Shown in pieces: positions 53,345 to 64,000 of a stretch of 64,000 nt of DNA (its first letter is position 1; every line of letters begins with the position of its first letter). The notes under the pieces were generated by a model, which saw only the letters and a program-made list of their open reading frames with translations, was not told the DNA's origin and ran no database searches. Origin of the DNA: Lepus europaeus (taxonomy: Eukaryota > Chordata > Mammalia > Lagomorpha > Leporidae); NCBI RefSeq assembly GCF_033115175.1, contig NC_084850.1, forward strand, positions 1,797,024 through 1,861,023, written 5' to 3'. The position numbers were made by a program, and so were the translations under genes.

Positions 53345-53670
53345 GAGTGTGGGCTTGAGATGGATAATTTTATATCAACCTGACTGAACTAAGGGATACT
53401 TCCACAGCTGGAAAAACCTTACTCCTGTGTGCATGTTTTGGCAAGAGATTAAAATTTGAATCAGAAGACTGGACAAAAGGTCACATTCACCCATGTGGCT
53501 GGACATCATGTAACCCATTGATGGCCTGAATAGAATATTCTCATCTGCCCTTAGACATTGAAACTCCTGGTTCTCAGGTCTTCAGACTCTAGGACTTAAA
53601 CCAGTGACTTTCCCCCTTGCCTCCTCTCCTTGCCCGGTTCTGTTTGTCTGGAGAACTCTAATACAAGTGT
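53345..53670 (+). mobile_element. Old mammalian dispersed repeat, second copy
   Basis: TATCAACCTGACTGAACTAAGG and GATGGCCTGAATAGAATATTC, ending TTTGTCTGGAGAACTCTAATAC. Same family as 35300-35780. Confidence 0.55.
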
Positions 53671-53697
53671 ATAGTCCACTATTTACACAACACTCTT

Positions 53698-53754
53698 TTT
53701 TTTTTCTTTAAAGATTTATTTATTTGAAAGTCAGAGTTACACAGAGAGGAGAGG

Positions 53755-53801
<47 letters not shown>

Positions 53802-54057
53802 CTTCCATCCGCTGTTTCACTCCCCAATTGGCTGCAACGGCTGGAGCTGCTCTGATCTGAAGCCAGGAGCCAGGAGTTCCTTCTGGGTCTCCCACGCAGG
53901 TGCAGGGGCCCAAGGAATTGGGCCATCGTCTGCTTTCTTAGGCCATAGCAGAGAGCTGGATTGGAAGTGGAGCAGCCAGGTCTTAAACCAGTGCCCATAT
54001 GGGATGCCAGCGCTTCAGGCTAGGGCATTAACCCACTGCGCGACAGCGCCAGCCCCA
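53698..54057 (-). mobile_element. CSINE with 13-bp target duplication
   Basis: Antisense copy with GA run at 53768-53799, flanked by ACACAACACTCTT at 53685-53697 and 54058-54070. Confidence 0.95.
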
Positions 54058-54070
54058 ACACAACACTCTT

Positions 54071-55978
54071 TAACCTAAATCTGTGGCCTCAGATGACCCC
54101 TGTTGGTCAGTCAAGTTGACATACTCATGCTTCCCACTACCCGCTGAATAGCTCCCCACCAGCAGGAGACAGCAAGTTTCTGGCAAAATGGTCACAGAGC
54201 CCATTTTCTCCACACTTCCTCATCAAATCATCATCGACTTTTCGTCCTTTACCCTCAACCTCAACTAAAGGAAACAGCTTCTGCCTAGAACACCGTGGAT
54301 TCCCCCATCATTCACAGTGCCTAACTTCCTAAAACTACCACATGTGCCTCTACCTCACCATTGTTCCAATAACAGATGGAATTAAGGGCTTTTTCACTTT
54401 CTTTCATTTTGCTTACTTCATGTTCTTTATCAGCATGTGTTCAGTTACAGTTGCTGCATGAATGAGATAAATAATGAGGGAATGAATCAAAATACAATTC
54501 AGGGACTCAAACTGTAGAGCACGCCACCTCCTGGGCCTTTGGCCTCCTGGAAAAAAGGCAGAGTTAGCTTAACTGTGCTCACTCAACCTCAGAATTCCTG
54601 TGGAAAACTGTCCCTGATTGTGGAAAGATCCTCTCCAGACCCAAACACCATCCCAGCAGGATGCTGCATTGGACCCCATCCATCCTGGCAGTTGGACAAG
54701 GAAGGGAGCCACCTCCCCAGGGTTTCCATCAACCTGCAAATGTCGGCACCAGACTGCAGTGGGGCCTCTGTCCCAGACGACTCCTGCTGGTGACATAGGT
54801 CAGCTCCCATGGCTACAGAACACCTGCCCCGGGTGCCAACAATTCAGAAACCATGGGAGTCAGTCTGAGGCAGAGGAATCATCTGGACTGTTTTTCAAGG
54901 CATGTGCACAACCAGCCCTTCATCTGCAGAGTTGGATTAACTGGTCCTAGGGCATTCTTCCTCCAGGGACCCGTCCAGGCTGATGACTGTTGCCTTCCAC
55001 TGCTCACTGATAGTCCCTGCCTCTCTCAGCTGTCAGTCATCAGTCCCCAGCCCTGTCCTTCACCTGGTGTGTGTGTGTGTGTGTGTGTGTGTTGGGGGGG
55101 GGGCATAAGCTGCAGACGGGCTCCACTGAACCCAGGGGATAAAACAGCAGCTCCCATCAGATGTTCTGGCAGCTCTCAGTCCTGGGGCACTGGCGAAGGT
55201 GCATGGGAGCATGAGAATGGTCAAGAGATATTAGGCACCTGGAAGGATGCAGGGAGATAGCCATCCTCTTCCTGAGGGTGACCGGTGGGGGGCTTGCATG
55301 CTGCAGGCCCCTCATCTGCAGATCTCCCCAGGTAGCACTGTAGCTGGCAGCTGGTGAGGAAGATCCCCAGGTGCCTCAAGCCTATTCCTGTGTGTTGTCC
55401 CATGTGCCCCCCTCCTCTTCCTCTGGCCCCTTGCCCCACTGTGTGGAATTCTGGGTTCAGAATTCACCAGCTTGCCTGGGGTGCCGCACACTCGGTGCTT
55501 GATGTGTGTGGTCTCTTAGGGATGCTGGCCATTGATCTCCCCTCGATCCTCAAGACATTCCCTCGCTCACCACTCTCCTTCCTTAGCTGCTGATCAGTCT
55601 GACTGAATCCTTCTCAAAGCAAAGGAGAAATGTCCTGTTGACATTTCAGAATTTTCAGTCATACCCAGAAGGAATAGTGTTGTTCAGGACATCACAGCAT
55701 AAACCTAGCTTCATATGAGTGAGAGATAAAGTTACATCTAAGCTAATTAAAAAATGGGGAGACACAAGTTATAATATCTGTGGGGTAATATTTTTCATCT
55801 GTATATTTTATCAAAATGTTAAAGAATGTAAATTACAGTTTTGAGAGTAAAGGACATGCACATGCACTTATTTTTTAGAACACAATTTGGTACCACAGTT
55901 TTGAAACAAAATTGGGGCAATAGTCATAAAAAATTTCCATATTTACAACCTTTCTACTTTAACCAAGTAACACCTTTT
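54071..55978. other. 1.9-kb intergenic segment without SINEs
   Basis: GC-richer than its surroundings and holds several overlapping ORFs up to 135 codons (54853-55260, plus) and a (GT)n-G9 run at 55068-55103. No gene family recognised and no CpG island. Confidence 0.4.
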
Positions 55979-55979
55979 G

Positions 55980-56307
55980 AAAAAAGATTTATTTATTTAT
56001 TTGCAAAGCAGAGTTGCAGAGAGGAAGAGAGAGCGAGAGACAGAGAGATCTTCCATCTGCTGGTTCACACCCCAAATGATCACAATGGCCAGAGCTGGGT
56101 TGATTTGAAGCCAGGAGTTGTGAGCTTCTTCTGGGTCTCCCATATGGGTGCAGGGGCCCAAGCAATTTGGCCATCTTCTGATGCTTTTCCAGGTGCATTA
56201 ACAGGGAGCTGGATCAGAAGTGGAGCAGTGGCGACTGGAACCGGCACCCATATGTGATGCTGGCACTGCAGGTGGCAGTTTTACCTGCTACACCATGGTG
56301 CTGGCCC
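55980..56307 (-). mobile_element. CSINE
   Basis: Antisense copy with TTTATTTATTTATTTGC tail end and head CCATGGTGCTGGCCCC. Confidence 0.9.
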
Positions 56308-56317
56308 CATAAACATT

Positions 56318-56716
56318 TTTTAAAATTATTTATTTATTAATTTAATTTATTTATTTTGTAGGCGGAGAAAAAGAGAGAGGAAGAGGGAGAAGGAGAGAAG
56401 GAATGACGGGGGTGAGGAGGGAGAGCGAGAGAGAGAATATCTTCCATAAGCTAATTCACTTCCCAAATGTCTGCAACAGCCGGTGCTGGGTCAGGATGAA
56501 GCCAGTATCCAGGAAGTCTTTCCAGGTCTCCTACATAGATGTCAGACATCCATATACTTGTACCATCATCTATTGTCTCCCAGGTGCATTAGCAGGAAGC
56601 TAGATCAGAAGTGTCGTGTAGTCATGATTTGAACTGGCACTCTGATATGGGAGATTCTGTTATGGAATGTGGATGTCTCAAGCGGTGGCTTAACCTACTA
56701 CACCACAACACTAGCC
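56318..56716 (-). mobile_element. CSINE, old copy
   Basis: Antisense degenerate copy with a purine-rich stretch (56360-56436) and head CTACACCACAACACTAGCC. Confidence 0.8.
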
Positions 56717-57404
56717 TTATAACCAAGTAAACACCTTAATATGCTAACTGTGCTCACCTTTGAACATAGGGCTGAATTTTGGAGAAATTTTGCAGGGAGA
56801 TAATTACGTATTCCCACATTTTTTTTTACAAGAATATAGGCACTACTAATGTTTACAATTAAATTTAAATATGCCTCACAACAGAACTATGATCTGTGTC
56901 AGCTGAAGTGACTGCCAACTGATGCATCAGACAAAACCTGGAGTGTGAAGAGCTTGACACAGTGAAAGTTTACTTGTGCACTTACATTCTGGTGCAGTTG
57001 GGCAGAGCCCCTCTGTACTCGGGTGCCCCAGAGATCCACATTGCTCCCACCTTGTGATTCCACCATTTCCACAAGAGGCTGCTACATTTGCTGTGGCAAT
57101 GGGGGAGAAAGCATGGAGCTAGCATAGAGGTCCTCAAATGCCTAGCGTGGCAAGCTGTTATCTTTTGCTTATGGGTCAGTGGACAGGAAATTGCAGGACC
57201 TTCATAACTACAGGAAAGGGAGTAGGCCAAGTTGTGAGTGAGCACTTGCAGTCCCTCCCACAGACTGTTACATAGGATGTACTCAGCAAGCAGCACCTAC
57301 TATCATTTGTTATGACGATGAGTCTCTTCATTTCTAGGAGTTCCTGCCAAGGACAACTTCGTCTTGAAATATTCCTAATCTTTCAGTGGCTAGTATATGA
57401 CAGA

Positions 57405-57870
57405 AACTTTATCTTTCAGTTTTCATGACTTTATTTAAACACAAATAAAATGTGATCTGAGCTGTCTATTCATTTTCTTCACTGAACAGACGACATTAGA
57501 ATTTGTGACTGATGGCCAGCTGAGCTGGTTTGCAGTTCTTGGAGGAAACATTGTGAACAATTTCTGCACAGGAAGATTTGTTGCACATCAACAGCACCTC
57601 CATCTCCTTGACATCATGAACTACAAACTTCTGGAAGCCACTGGGCAGCATGTGCTTTGTTTTCTTGTTTTTCCTGTCATCAATGTTGGGCATCAAGATA
57701 TGGCCCTTGAATCTTCTTCACACCCTGTTGGCAATAACCTAGGGTTTCCATTGGTTATGCTTAATCTTGACATATTGGTCTGACTGGTGCTGGATGAAGT
57801 TTTTGGTCCTCTCTTTGATGATCTTGGGCTTCACCAGGGATCTGAGGGCAGCCATGATGCCAAGTAGAAG
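57405..57870 (-). pseudogene. RPL32: RPL32 processed pseudogene
   Basis: Intronless copy of ribosomal protein L32. The ATG equivalent is the rc of 57853-57855 and the terminal TAG equivalent the rc of 57466-57468. Recognisable pieces are [53 protein letters not shown] and AQLAI. In-frame stops occur near residues 45 and 54, a small deletion removes the segment after VSSKN, and the end is frameshifted. The RPL32 3' UTR follows, with AATAAA at about 57430-57435 (minus strand). Lack of introns and retention of the UTR indicate retrotransposition by L1 machinery. Non-functional. Confidence 0.92.
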
Positions 57871-58019
57871 GCTGCCACCTCCATAGGTAGTGTCAAGGAA
57901 GAGAAACAGAAACTTTTAAATACGTGATCCTAGACAATTTGAAAAAGAATCATATAAAAGTCAGCAGGGAGAGTTTTCCATCTTCAGTCAATAGCATTTT
58001 TCTGAACTCCCTCTTGCAA

Positions 58020-58400
58020 CAACTTTTTTCCCCTCAGAAACCTTTTATTTAAGGAATACAAACTTCATGTATTTCATAAATACAACTTTAGGAACATAGT
58101 GATTCTTCCCACCTTACCCGCCCTCCTACTCCTCTTCCTCCTCCCTCTCCTATTCTCATTCTTATTTTTTACTACAATCTATTTTCAATTAACTTTATAC
58201 ACATATGAGTAATTCTATACTAAGTAAAGAGTTCATGAAATAATATGAAAGAAAAAGAAACTGTTACTCAACAGTCATGGGCTGCTCAAAGTCATTGCAT
58301 CTCAAAGTGTTAATTTCACTTCCATAGATTACCTTTTAGGTGCTCTATTAGTTATCACAGACCAGGGGGAACATATGTTATTTGTCCTTTTGGGACTGGC
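58020..58400 (-). mobile_element. Rabbit L1 3' end
   Basis: Antisense: CTCAGAAACCTTTTATTTAAGG, TACAACTTTAGGAACATAG, ATTCTATACTAAGTAAAGAG. Lies just past the RPL32 retrocopy. Confidence 0.75.
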
Positions 58401-59205
58401 TTATTTTGACTTAAAAAAGCCAGAATCTTACCCTGGGACAGATACACAGACCAAGGATGTGGAATGATGCGTATTTTTTTCATTTTCATTTTTAAGCAGA
58501 ACTGGCATGTCCACTAAGTAACCATTTATCACCTCCCAGGAGGACTTTAGAGTTTTAGGACTTGAGCTTGGTAGATATTTGCTTCACAGTGATTTCCATA
58601 GTCTTTCCTCATCTACCACTTACAAGGGAGATGTTTTAGATGAAGTCAGGAAAGCAGAGATCTCATGATGGGTGTAGTGCTCTTATAAGAAGAGATACAA
58701 GAAAGCTGGCTTGCTCTTTTTTCTCTATCATGTGAAGAAACACAGAGAAATAAGTCACCTTCAAGCCAGGTTTGTAGGCATCCAATCTGCCAGTACCTTG
58801 GTCTTGGAATTTCCAGTTTCTAGGCCTATGAGAAATGAATTCCTGCTGTTTATGCCATCCAGTCCATGGAGCAGTTTGAGAAGCCCTAATCTAAAATTAT
58901 AAAATTGAAAATGTGTCAAAATTTGATAATTTGAGTGTTAATGTGACAGCACAAGAGTAAAATTCCACATCTGATCTCATCTGATAGATCACAGCCAAAA
59001 CATAGGTACATTAAAAATATTGTATAACACTAGCTTTGGGCTCCGTGTATAAGGTGTATATGAAATATAAATATATTTCATGTTTAAAATTGTTCTCATC
59101 CTTAAAATATCCAGTTATGAATATGCAAATACTCCAAAATTCAAAAAAATCTGAAACGTAAAACACTTTTGGTCCTAGGTATTTTGGATGAGGAATACTC
59201 AACTT
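58401..59205. other. Intergenic DNA without recognised elements
   Basis: AT-rich. Nothing assigned. Confidence 0.4.
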
Positions 59206-59212
59206 GTATATT

Positions 59213-59420
59213 TTTATTTGATGGAGAGAGAGAGAGAGAGAGAGACTCCCATCCCCTAGTTTACTCCCCAAATGCTGCAACAGCTGAGAGCTGGACAAGG
59301 CTGAAGTTGGGAACCAGGATCTCTAGGTATTCCATGTGGGTGGCAGGCTCCCAAGTATTCAACTCATCACCTACTGCATCCCATGGTATGCATGAGCAGG
59401 AATTTGGAATCAGGAGCACT
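59213..59420 (-). mobile_element. CSINE, partial
   Basis: Antisense tail and middle part with GA run at 59221-59244. The head is missing. Confidence 0.78.
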
Positions 59421-59424
59421 GTGA

Positions 59425-59640
59425 ACTTGGGCATTTGGTCTAGTAGTTAAAATACTGGTTGGGGTGCCTGTATTCCACAAAGGAATACCTAGGTTCAAGT
59501 TCCAGCTCTGCTCAATTCCAATTTCCTGCTAATGTGAACCCAAGGAGGCAGTAGGTGTTGGCCCAAGAAATTGGGTTCCTGCTTCCCGTGTGGGATATCT
59601 GTGTTGAGTTTTTGGCTCCTGGCTCCAGCTTGGCTCAGCC
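59425..59640 (+). mobile_element. CSINE, partial old copy
   Basis: Sense head and middle: GGGCATTTGGTCTAGTAGTT, box B-like GGTTCAAGTTCC, then CTGGCTCCAGCTTGGCTC. The 3' tail is missing. Confidence 0.75.
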
Positions 59641-59654
59641 AAGTCAGCTCTCTG

Positions 59655-60425
59655 TTACTACAATTAAAATATCTGAGAGATGCTAACTCATATTGGAAGA
59701 GATTTATTTTTGTTCACGATTTTGGAGGTTCACAGTCCAAGATTGCCTCCCCCCACTCAGTGGTATACTGTGTGATGAGAGTGGTGAATGGTGGATTGCA
59801 TTCAGAGGAAGGATCACATGGTGAGCCAGGAAACAGAGATAAACAAAGAGCACACTCTTCCATGTGGTCTCTTCATATAATGACATCATGGTTTGATCAC
59901 AGGCTCTACCCTAGCAACCTAACTCAATCCAATCACTTAACCAAACTCCCTGTTTTCAGATACCATAATTGGATCAAGTTCCATCCTTAATCTATTAACA
60001 TAAGGCTCTGGGGATCAAGACTGCTAACATATGGCCTGGGGTCAGCACTGTGGCGTAGCAGGTAAAAGCCACTGCCTGCAGCCCTGGCATCCCATATGGG
60101 TGACAGTTCTAGTTCCGGCTGCTCCACTTCCAATCCAGCTGTCTGCTGTGGCTTGGGAAAGCAGTAGAAGATGGCTCAAGTCTTTGGGCCCCTGTACCCA
60201 CGTGGGAGATCCAGAAGAAGCCCCTGGCTCCTGGCTTCAGATCGGCGCAGCTCTGGCCATTGCAGCCAAGTGGGGAGTGAACCAGCTGATGGTAGACCTC
60301 TCTTTGTCTCTCTGCCTTTCCTTCTCTGTGTAACTCAGACTTTCAAATAAATAAATAAATCTTAGAAAAACCACTTGGACCCTTGGGGGACACTTAAGCT
60401 ATTATCCAAACCATAACAGAAGACA
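59655..60425 (-). mobile_element. MaLR-like LTR split by a CSINE
   Basis: Antisense pieces 59655-60035 and 60371-60425 (GGAGGTTCACAGTCCAAGATTG, AACTCAATCCAATCACTTAACC, GGGGACACTTAAGCTATTATCC). Confidence 0.6.
60038..60370 (+). mobile_element. CSINE inside the LTR
   Basis: Sense copy GGGGTCAGCACTGTGGCGTAG to AAATAAATAAATAAATCTTAG. Confidence 0.92.
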
Positions 60426-60584
60426 AACAGGGGAAGACCATGGGAAGGGCATTACAATGTGGGAAAATGTTGGAATTGCATAAAAACACTGAGACTTAGG
60501 TAGAGCTTAGGTATAGCTCAAGGAACCTCAGAAATCCACAAGTTGTTTCATTCAGATTGTCACCTTCTTTCTTTTCTCAGCCTG

Positions 60585-61335
60585 TGTTGTCTTAACAAAA
60601 TACCACAGAATGGGCTGCTTAAACAATAGACATTTATTTCTAACAATTTTGGAGGCTGTGAAGACTAAAATCAAGGTACCAGTATGTCGGGTGTCTCATA
60701 AAGGCTCTCTTCCTGGCTTGTACATAGTTGCCTTCTCTGTATATCCTCCCATGGCAGTGGGGGTTAGAGAGAGAAGGAGAGGGGGAGGGAGAGGAGTAGA
60801 AGGAGAGAGGGAGAGGGAGAGGGAGAGAGGGAGGAGGAGAGAGAAGGGAGGGGAGAGGGAGAGAGGGGGAGAGGGAAAGGGAGGGGGAGAGGAAGAGGGA
60901 GAGAGGGAGAGAGTTGCCTTCTCTGTATATCCTCCCATGGCAGTGGGGGTTAGAGAGAGAAGGAGAGGGAGAGGGAGAGGAAGAGAGGGGGAGAGAGAGA
61001 TGGGGAGAGGGAGAGGGAGAAGGAGAGGGGAAGGGAGGGGGAGAAGGAGAGGGAGAGAGGGGGAGGGGGAGAGGGAGAATGAGAAGGGGAGGGGGAGAGG
61101 GAGAGGGAGAAGGAGGGGAAGAGGGAGAGGGAGAGGGAGAGAGGGGGGGAGGGGGAGGAGGAGGAGGAGGGAGAGAGAGACCAATTCCATGAGGGTTTCG
61201 CTCCCATTACTTCATTTCACCCTGGGAACCTTCCAAAGGCCCCACCTCCAAATATATCACATTGGAATTAGGCTTTCAACTTGGAATTGTAGGGGTGCAC
61301 ATTTCAGTCTACACCATTTCTTTGATCCTATTTTT
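60585..61335 (-). mobile_element. MaLR-like LTR interrupted by a purine tract and an internal duplication
   Basis: Antisense ends CAACAATTTTGGAGGCTGTG and, after the purine tract, CCACCTCCAAATATATCAC and GGTGCACATTTCAGTCTAC. Confidence 0.6.
60726..61172 (+). repeat. 186-bp tandem duplication with GGGAGA-type polypurine tract
   Basis: AGTTGCCTTCTCTGTATATCC and the following 40 bp occur at 60726 and again at 60912, exactly 186 bp apart. Each is followed by a long run of G/A only (60762-60912 and 60948-61180). Confidence 0.9.
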
Positions 61336-61459
61336 AGTGCCTTGGACACAGAGTCCTTCTTTCTGGTTGACTAAGAGATATACAGTCATGAGAAGAGACA
61401 TGACTTTCAGGAGAGAAGGTCTGTTTCAGGTTGCAAGGAGTGAGATTAATTCAGATCTT

Positions 61460-61835
61460 GTGTATTACTTTATTAGGGTTGTCATAACAAAGTATCAGAT
61501 CAGGTGGCTTAAACAATAGAGCCATTTTCTCACAGTTCTAGAGGCTAGAAGTTGGAGATTAAGGTGTGGGCAAAGCTGGTTGCTTGGGGAACCCTTTTTC
61601 CTTGGCTTGTAGTTGGAACCCTCTCCCTGTGTCTTCAGATGGTCCTCCCTCTGCCTGTCTGTGTTGTCATCTACTGTTCTTATATGTACACCAGCCATAT
61701 TGGATTAGGATTCATTCTGATGACCTAATTTTACTTCAACTACTTTAAAGATTTCGTCTATAAATGCAATCACTTTCGGAGGTACTGGGGGTGGTTGGGA
61801 CTTGAACATATGATTTTAGGGCAGACACAATTTCT
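61460..61835 (-). mobile_element. MaLR-like LTR
   Basis: Antisense: CAGTTCTAGAGGCTAGAAG, CCCTCTCCCTGTGTCTTCAG, TTGGATTAGGATTCATTCTG, GACTTGAACATATGATTTTAGG. Confidence 0.7.
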
Positions 61836-61854
61836 GCCTATAACACCAGGGATT

Positions 61855-62030
61855 TGGTATCAGCCCTGTGATAACGGGAAAATCCCGTCATATGATCCTC
61901 AGTTTCTTCAACTGTGAAATGCGTTCGATAAAGTATGTCTTGTAGGACTGCTGGATTGTATGTGATGCTCACAAAGCACTCACCACAGGGTCTGGTACAC
62001 ACTGGATCTGCAATGATAAGCAATTCTTTG
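61855..62030 (-). mobile_element. MIR SINE (probable)
   Basis: Antisense MIR pattern CCTCAGTTTCTTCAACTGTG and CCACAGGGTCTGGTACAC. Confidence 0.6.
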
Positions 62031-62039
62031 TGTTACCTT

Positions 62040-63375
62040 TTGGACCTCTGATCCTACCACTGCCTTCTCTGGGAATTTTGTTATTATCTAGGAGACCTCT
62101 AACAGTATGCAGCATAACAGTAAGGGGGTTATCAATTTAGCCCAGAGTGTTGCTTCATAGATAAAACTCAGTAAAATTTCCCTCCTAGATGATCTAGTAT
62201 TGAATTTGGGTGTGAATCTGGATATAGCTCAAAGTTCCTAAAATTTGATGCAAGAACCAAACCCTTCCCTCCTTTCTCAGCTACTCCTCCATTTACACCC
62301 ATATTTTCATTCATCTCTCCTTCTAAGCAAACTATAGCTCCTGCTTACAATTGGTCAAATAACAGTATTAAAATTACCTAATTAAACTTCCATTTTAATA
62401 GCTTTGGCTCTGGTTATACCAAACATGCAGAAGAGTATCTGCCAGGGGCTTTGGGGCATTACTTCTTGGAGACACACCCTTATTTCTCAGGAAATCCTTA
62501 GATATGACAGGCATCAATCATCTGATTCTTGCTGTGTTCACCTCATTGAGACAAGCATCCAGGACACTTTCTATACCCACTCCATGTGCAGATTCCTTTG
62601 CTTCATCCAACATGCAGAAATAACTGCCCAGAGAAATACTCAGTCGCAACCTTTTCTCAAACCAAAGCTGCACTCCTGACTCCTGCCAAGACCCAGCCTC
62701 AACACAGTGAACTCCCACAGAAGGAAGTACTGTTTCTCAACCTTCAGAATGCCTTGGCTCAGGGCATTATACTACCCTGCCCTCCCCTGGAGCCCCATAT
62801 GCTCAGCCTTCTTTCCATAGTCATGTGTGTCTGAGAGAACATCTCACCATCTTCCTCCTATGATGGCTGCTGCGGGACTCCACCCTTTTCTAGTAGAGTG
62901 CTTGTGACTTGTGTCAACATCTCCACTCCTAGCACAGGGCCTTCCATACAGCAGATGCACAAATGGATGTGTGAACAATAAACGAACCAGTGAATTGAGA
63001 CACAATTTATTAAGATTTAATTTCTCCTATATTTTCATATAAGCTGAACAAATCCAAGGAAATTCTTATTCCAATGCCATGTTATCTCATTCCAAACCAC
63101 AAAATAAGATGGAAAGTCTCCTAAATTTGTTTTACAAAATGGCAAAAATTTTACTCTAAATTGTACAAGAGCAAAACATCTGTATCATTCATAACCTTAG
63201 ATTCTGAAGCTAATTAAGCTTCTAGTTAAAAGGAATCTTTAAAAGACTTCAAAAGGAAGATAAAGTTTCAAGTTATCCTTATAAAATAGGAAAACCAACA
63301 TGTTATTCACTCAGTTTTGCCTAGCCCTAAACTGCCTCTCTACTTAAAACTGTGACTGCCATCTCTAAATTCAGT
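62040..63375. other. Intergenic DNA downstream of the MAGE gene
   Basis: No gene recognised. A short L2-like stretch lies near 62930-62990 (CTCCTAGCACAGGGCCTTCC). A further minus-strand AATAAA is at 63006-63011. Confidence 0.4.
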
Positions 63376-63446
63376 GACTTTATTAAAGTACCTTAACATG
63401 TCTCAGATTTTATTAAAGTGCCTTAAATTGCCTCACACTTTATTCA
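63376..63446 (-). repeat. 30-bp tandem repeat, 2.4 copies, each with AATAAA, overlapping the MAGE stop
   Basis: Units at 63376-63405, 63406-63435 and 63436-63446 (partial). Each contains TTTATT on the plus strand, so minus-strand AATAAA signals sit at 63439-63444, 63409-63414 and 63379-63384, exactly 30 bp apart. The first shares one base with the stop codon TGA (63444-63446). Confidence 0.85.
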
Positions 63447-64000
63447 GGGGAAGCTTCTGGATGTGGTGCTGGAAGTTGTTCTGGCCATGGCACTAGTGCC
63501 ACTTGAAGTGGCAAATCTTCCCTGGGCTCTCTCTTCCTCATCTCTCAAAGCCTCCTCATAACACAGCGGGAAGGATGTGGCATCACCACCATTGAACTTG
63601 GCCAAATACTCCAGGACTCTCATCTTGCTGGTTTCAGCATAGGCCCTTGGCCCCCACAAGAACACATAGTGAGGAGGATCGCTATGGGGCACCTGCAAGT
63701 ACTCCAGGTACCCTTCTAGCACCCAATCTTCAGTGATGAGCTTCCAGGGCTCCCCATAGATGTGGTGCTCACTCCCAACATGTACCCCCATCACACTCAG
63801 CGCCTCCCACAGCTCCTCCTCAGGGACACAATTGCCTTCTGTGAAGATCACTCCCAGGATGATTATCAGAAGGCCGGTCTTGGGCATGCTCTGATCATCA
63901 TCTAGCATACCATCATAGGTGAGGCCCAGGGCGGTATCAAGCACATAGGAGTGACCCATGGGATCTACTTCCTTCACATCAATGCCAAAGACCATCTGCA
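63444..64000 (-). CDS. MAGE-A family protein, MAGEA10-like (5' part beyond window)
   Basis: C-terminal part of a MAGE homology domain protein, 185 codons in one uninterrupted frame, as expected because MAGE-A coding regions lie in a single exon. MAGE proteins bind RING E3 ubiquitin ligases and are mostly testis-restricted cancer-testis antigens. Diagnostic stretches are [44 protein letters not shown] and [13 protein letters not shown], followed by a Ser/Thr/Ala-rich tail. The GLTYDGML wording and the tail after EEERAQ resemble human MAGEA10 most, from memory of the family. The Met at 63995 is preceded by an in-frame Gln codon with no stop, so it is internal, and the true start lies past 64000. 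Odd residues: EPWK instead of EPRK, EYLQVP instead of EYRQVP and HYVFLWG instead of RYEFLWG. The MAGE-A cluster next to CETN2 matches human Xq28. Whether the whole gene is intact cannot be judged here. Confidence 0.9.
   Translation of the reverse strand, partial: QMVFGIDVKEVDPMGHSYVLDTALGLTYDGMLDDDQSMPKTGLLIIILGVIFTEGNCVPEEELWEALSVMGVHVGSEHHIYGEPWKLITEDWVLEGYLEYLQVPHSDPPHYVFLWGPRAYAETSKMRVLEYLAKFNGGDATSFPLCYEEALRDEEERAQGRFATSSGTSAMARTTSSTTSRSFP

Noticed and set aside
60610-61374. 254-codon plus-strand ORF and 164-codon minus-strand ORF
   Set aside because: Low-complexity translation of the GGGAGA purine tract (Arg/Glu/Gly or Ser/Pro/Leu runs) inside an LTR.

Overview
This window looks like X-chromosomal DNA of a lagomorph, most likely the European rabbit. 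It holds spliced mammalian genes with GT-AG introns and about 38 copies of the rabbit C-repeat (CSINE), a tRNA-derived SINE with an internal A/B box, a (CT)n stretch and an AAATAAATCTT-like tail. Several truncated L1 3' ends of the rabbit type are present as well. The gene order NSDHL - CETN2 - MAGE-A is the order of human Xq28, read from the opposite side.

Region 1 (1-24,000, minus strand) is NSDHL, the C4-sterol decarboxylation dehydrogenase of cholesterol synthesis. Seven coding exons can be placed exactly from splice sites and homology, and the last is cut by the window start. A non-coding first exon lies in the CpG island near 23.85-24.0 kb. Its introns are loaded with CSINEs, an old L1 3' UTR, a palindromic MITE and MaLR-type LTRs. 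Region 2 (about 23.75-24.45 kb) is a CpG-rich bidirectional promoter with CCAAT and GC boxes and one RFX X-box-like site. Region 3 (24,263-27,580, plus strand) is CETN2 (centrin-2), complete in five coding exons and 172 codons, with very clean introns. Region 4 (27.6-63.3 kb) is a gene desert of nested repeats with one RPL32 processed pseudogene. Region 5 (63,444-64,000, minus strand) is the 3' part of an intronless MAGE-A family reading frame that runs off the window end.

NSDHL and CETN2 share a promoter head to head but act in different processes: sterol synthesis at the ER and lipid droplet, and centriole function plus nucleotide excision repair. I see no bacterial-type system, CRISPR array or new protein family. 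The less expected signals are a 68-bp inverted repeat carrying RFX-like half-sites, a 30-bp tandem array that places three AATAAA signals directly behind the MAGE stop codon, a 186-bp duplication across an LTR/polypurine junction, and deep repeat nests. Repeat family names are recognised from memory of consensus sequences, and their boundaries are good to about 5-20 bp unless a target-site duplication is given.
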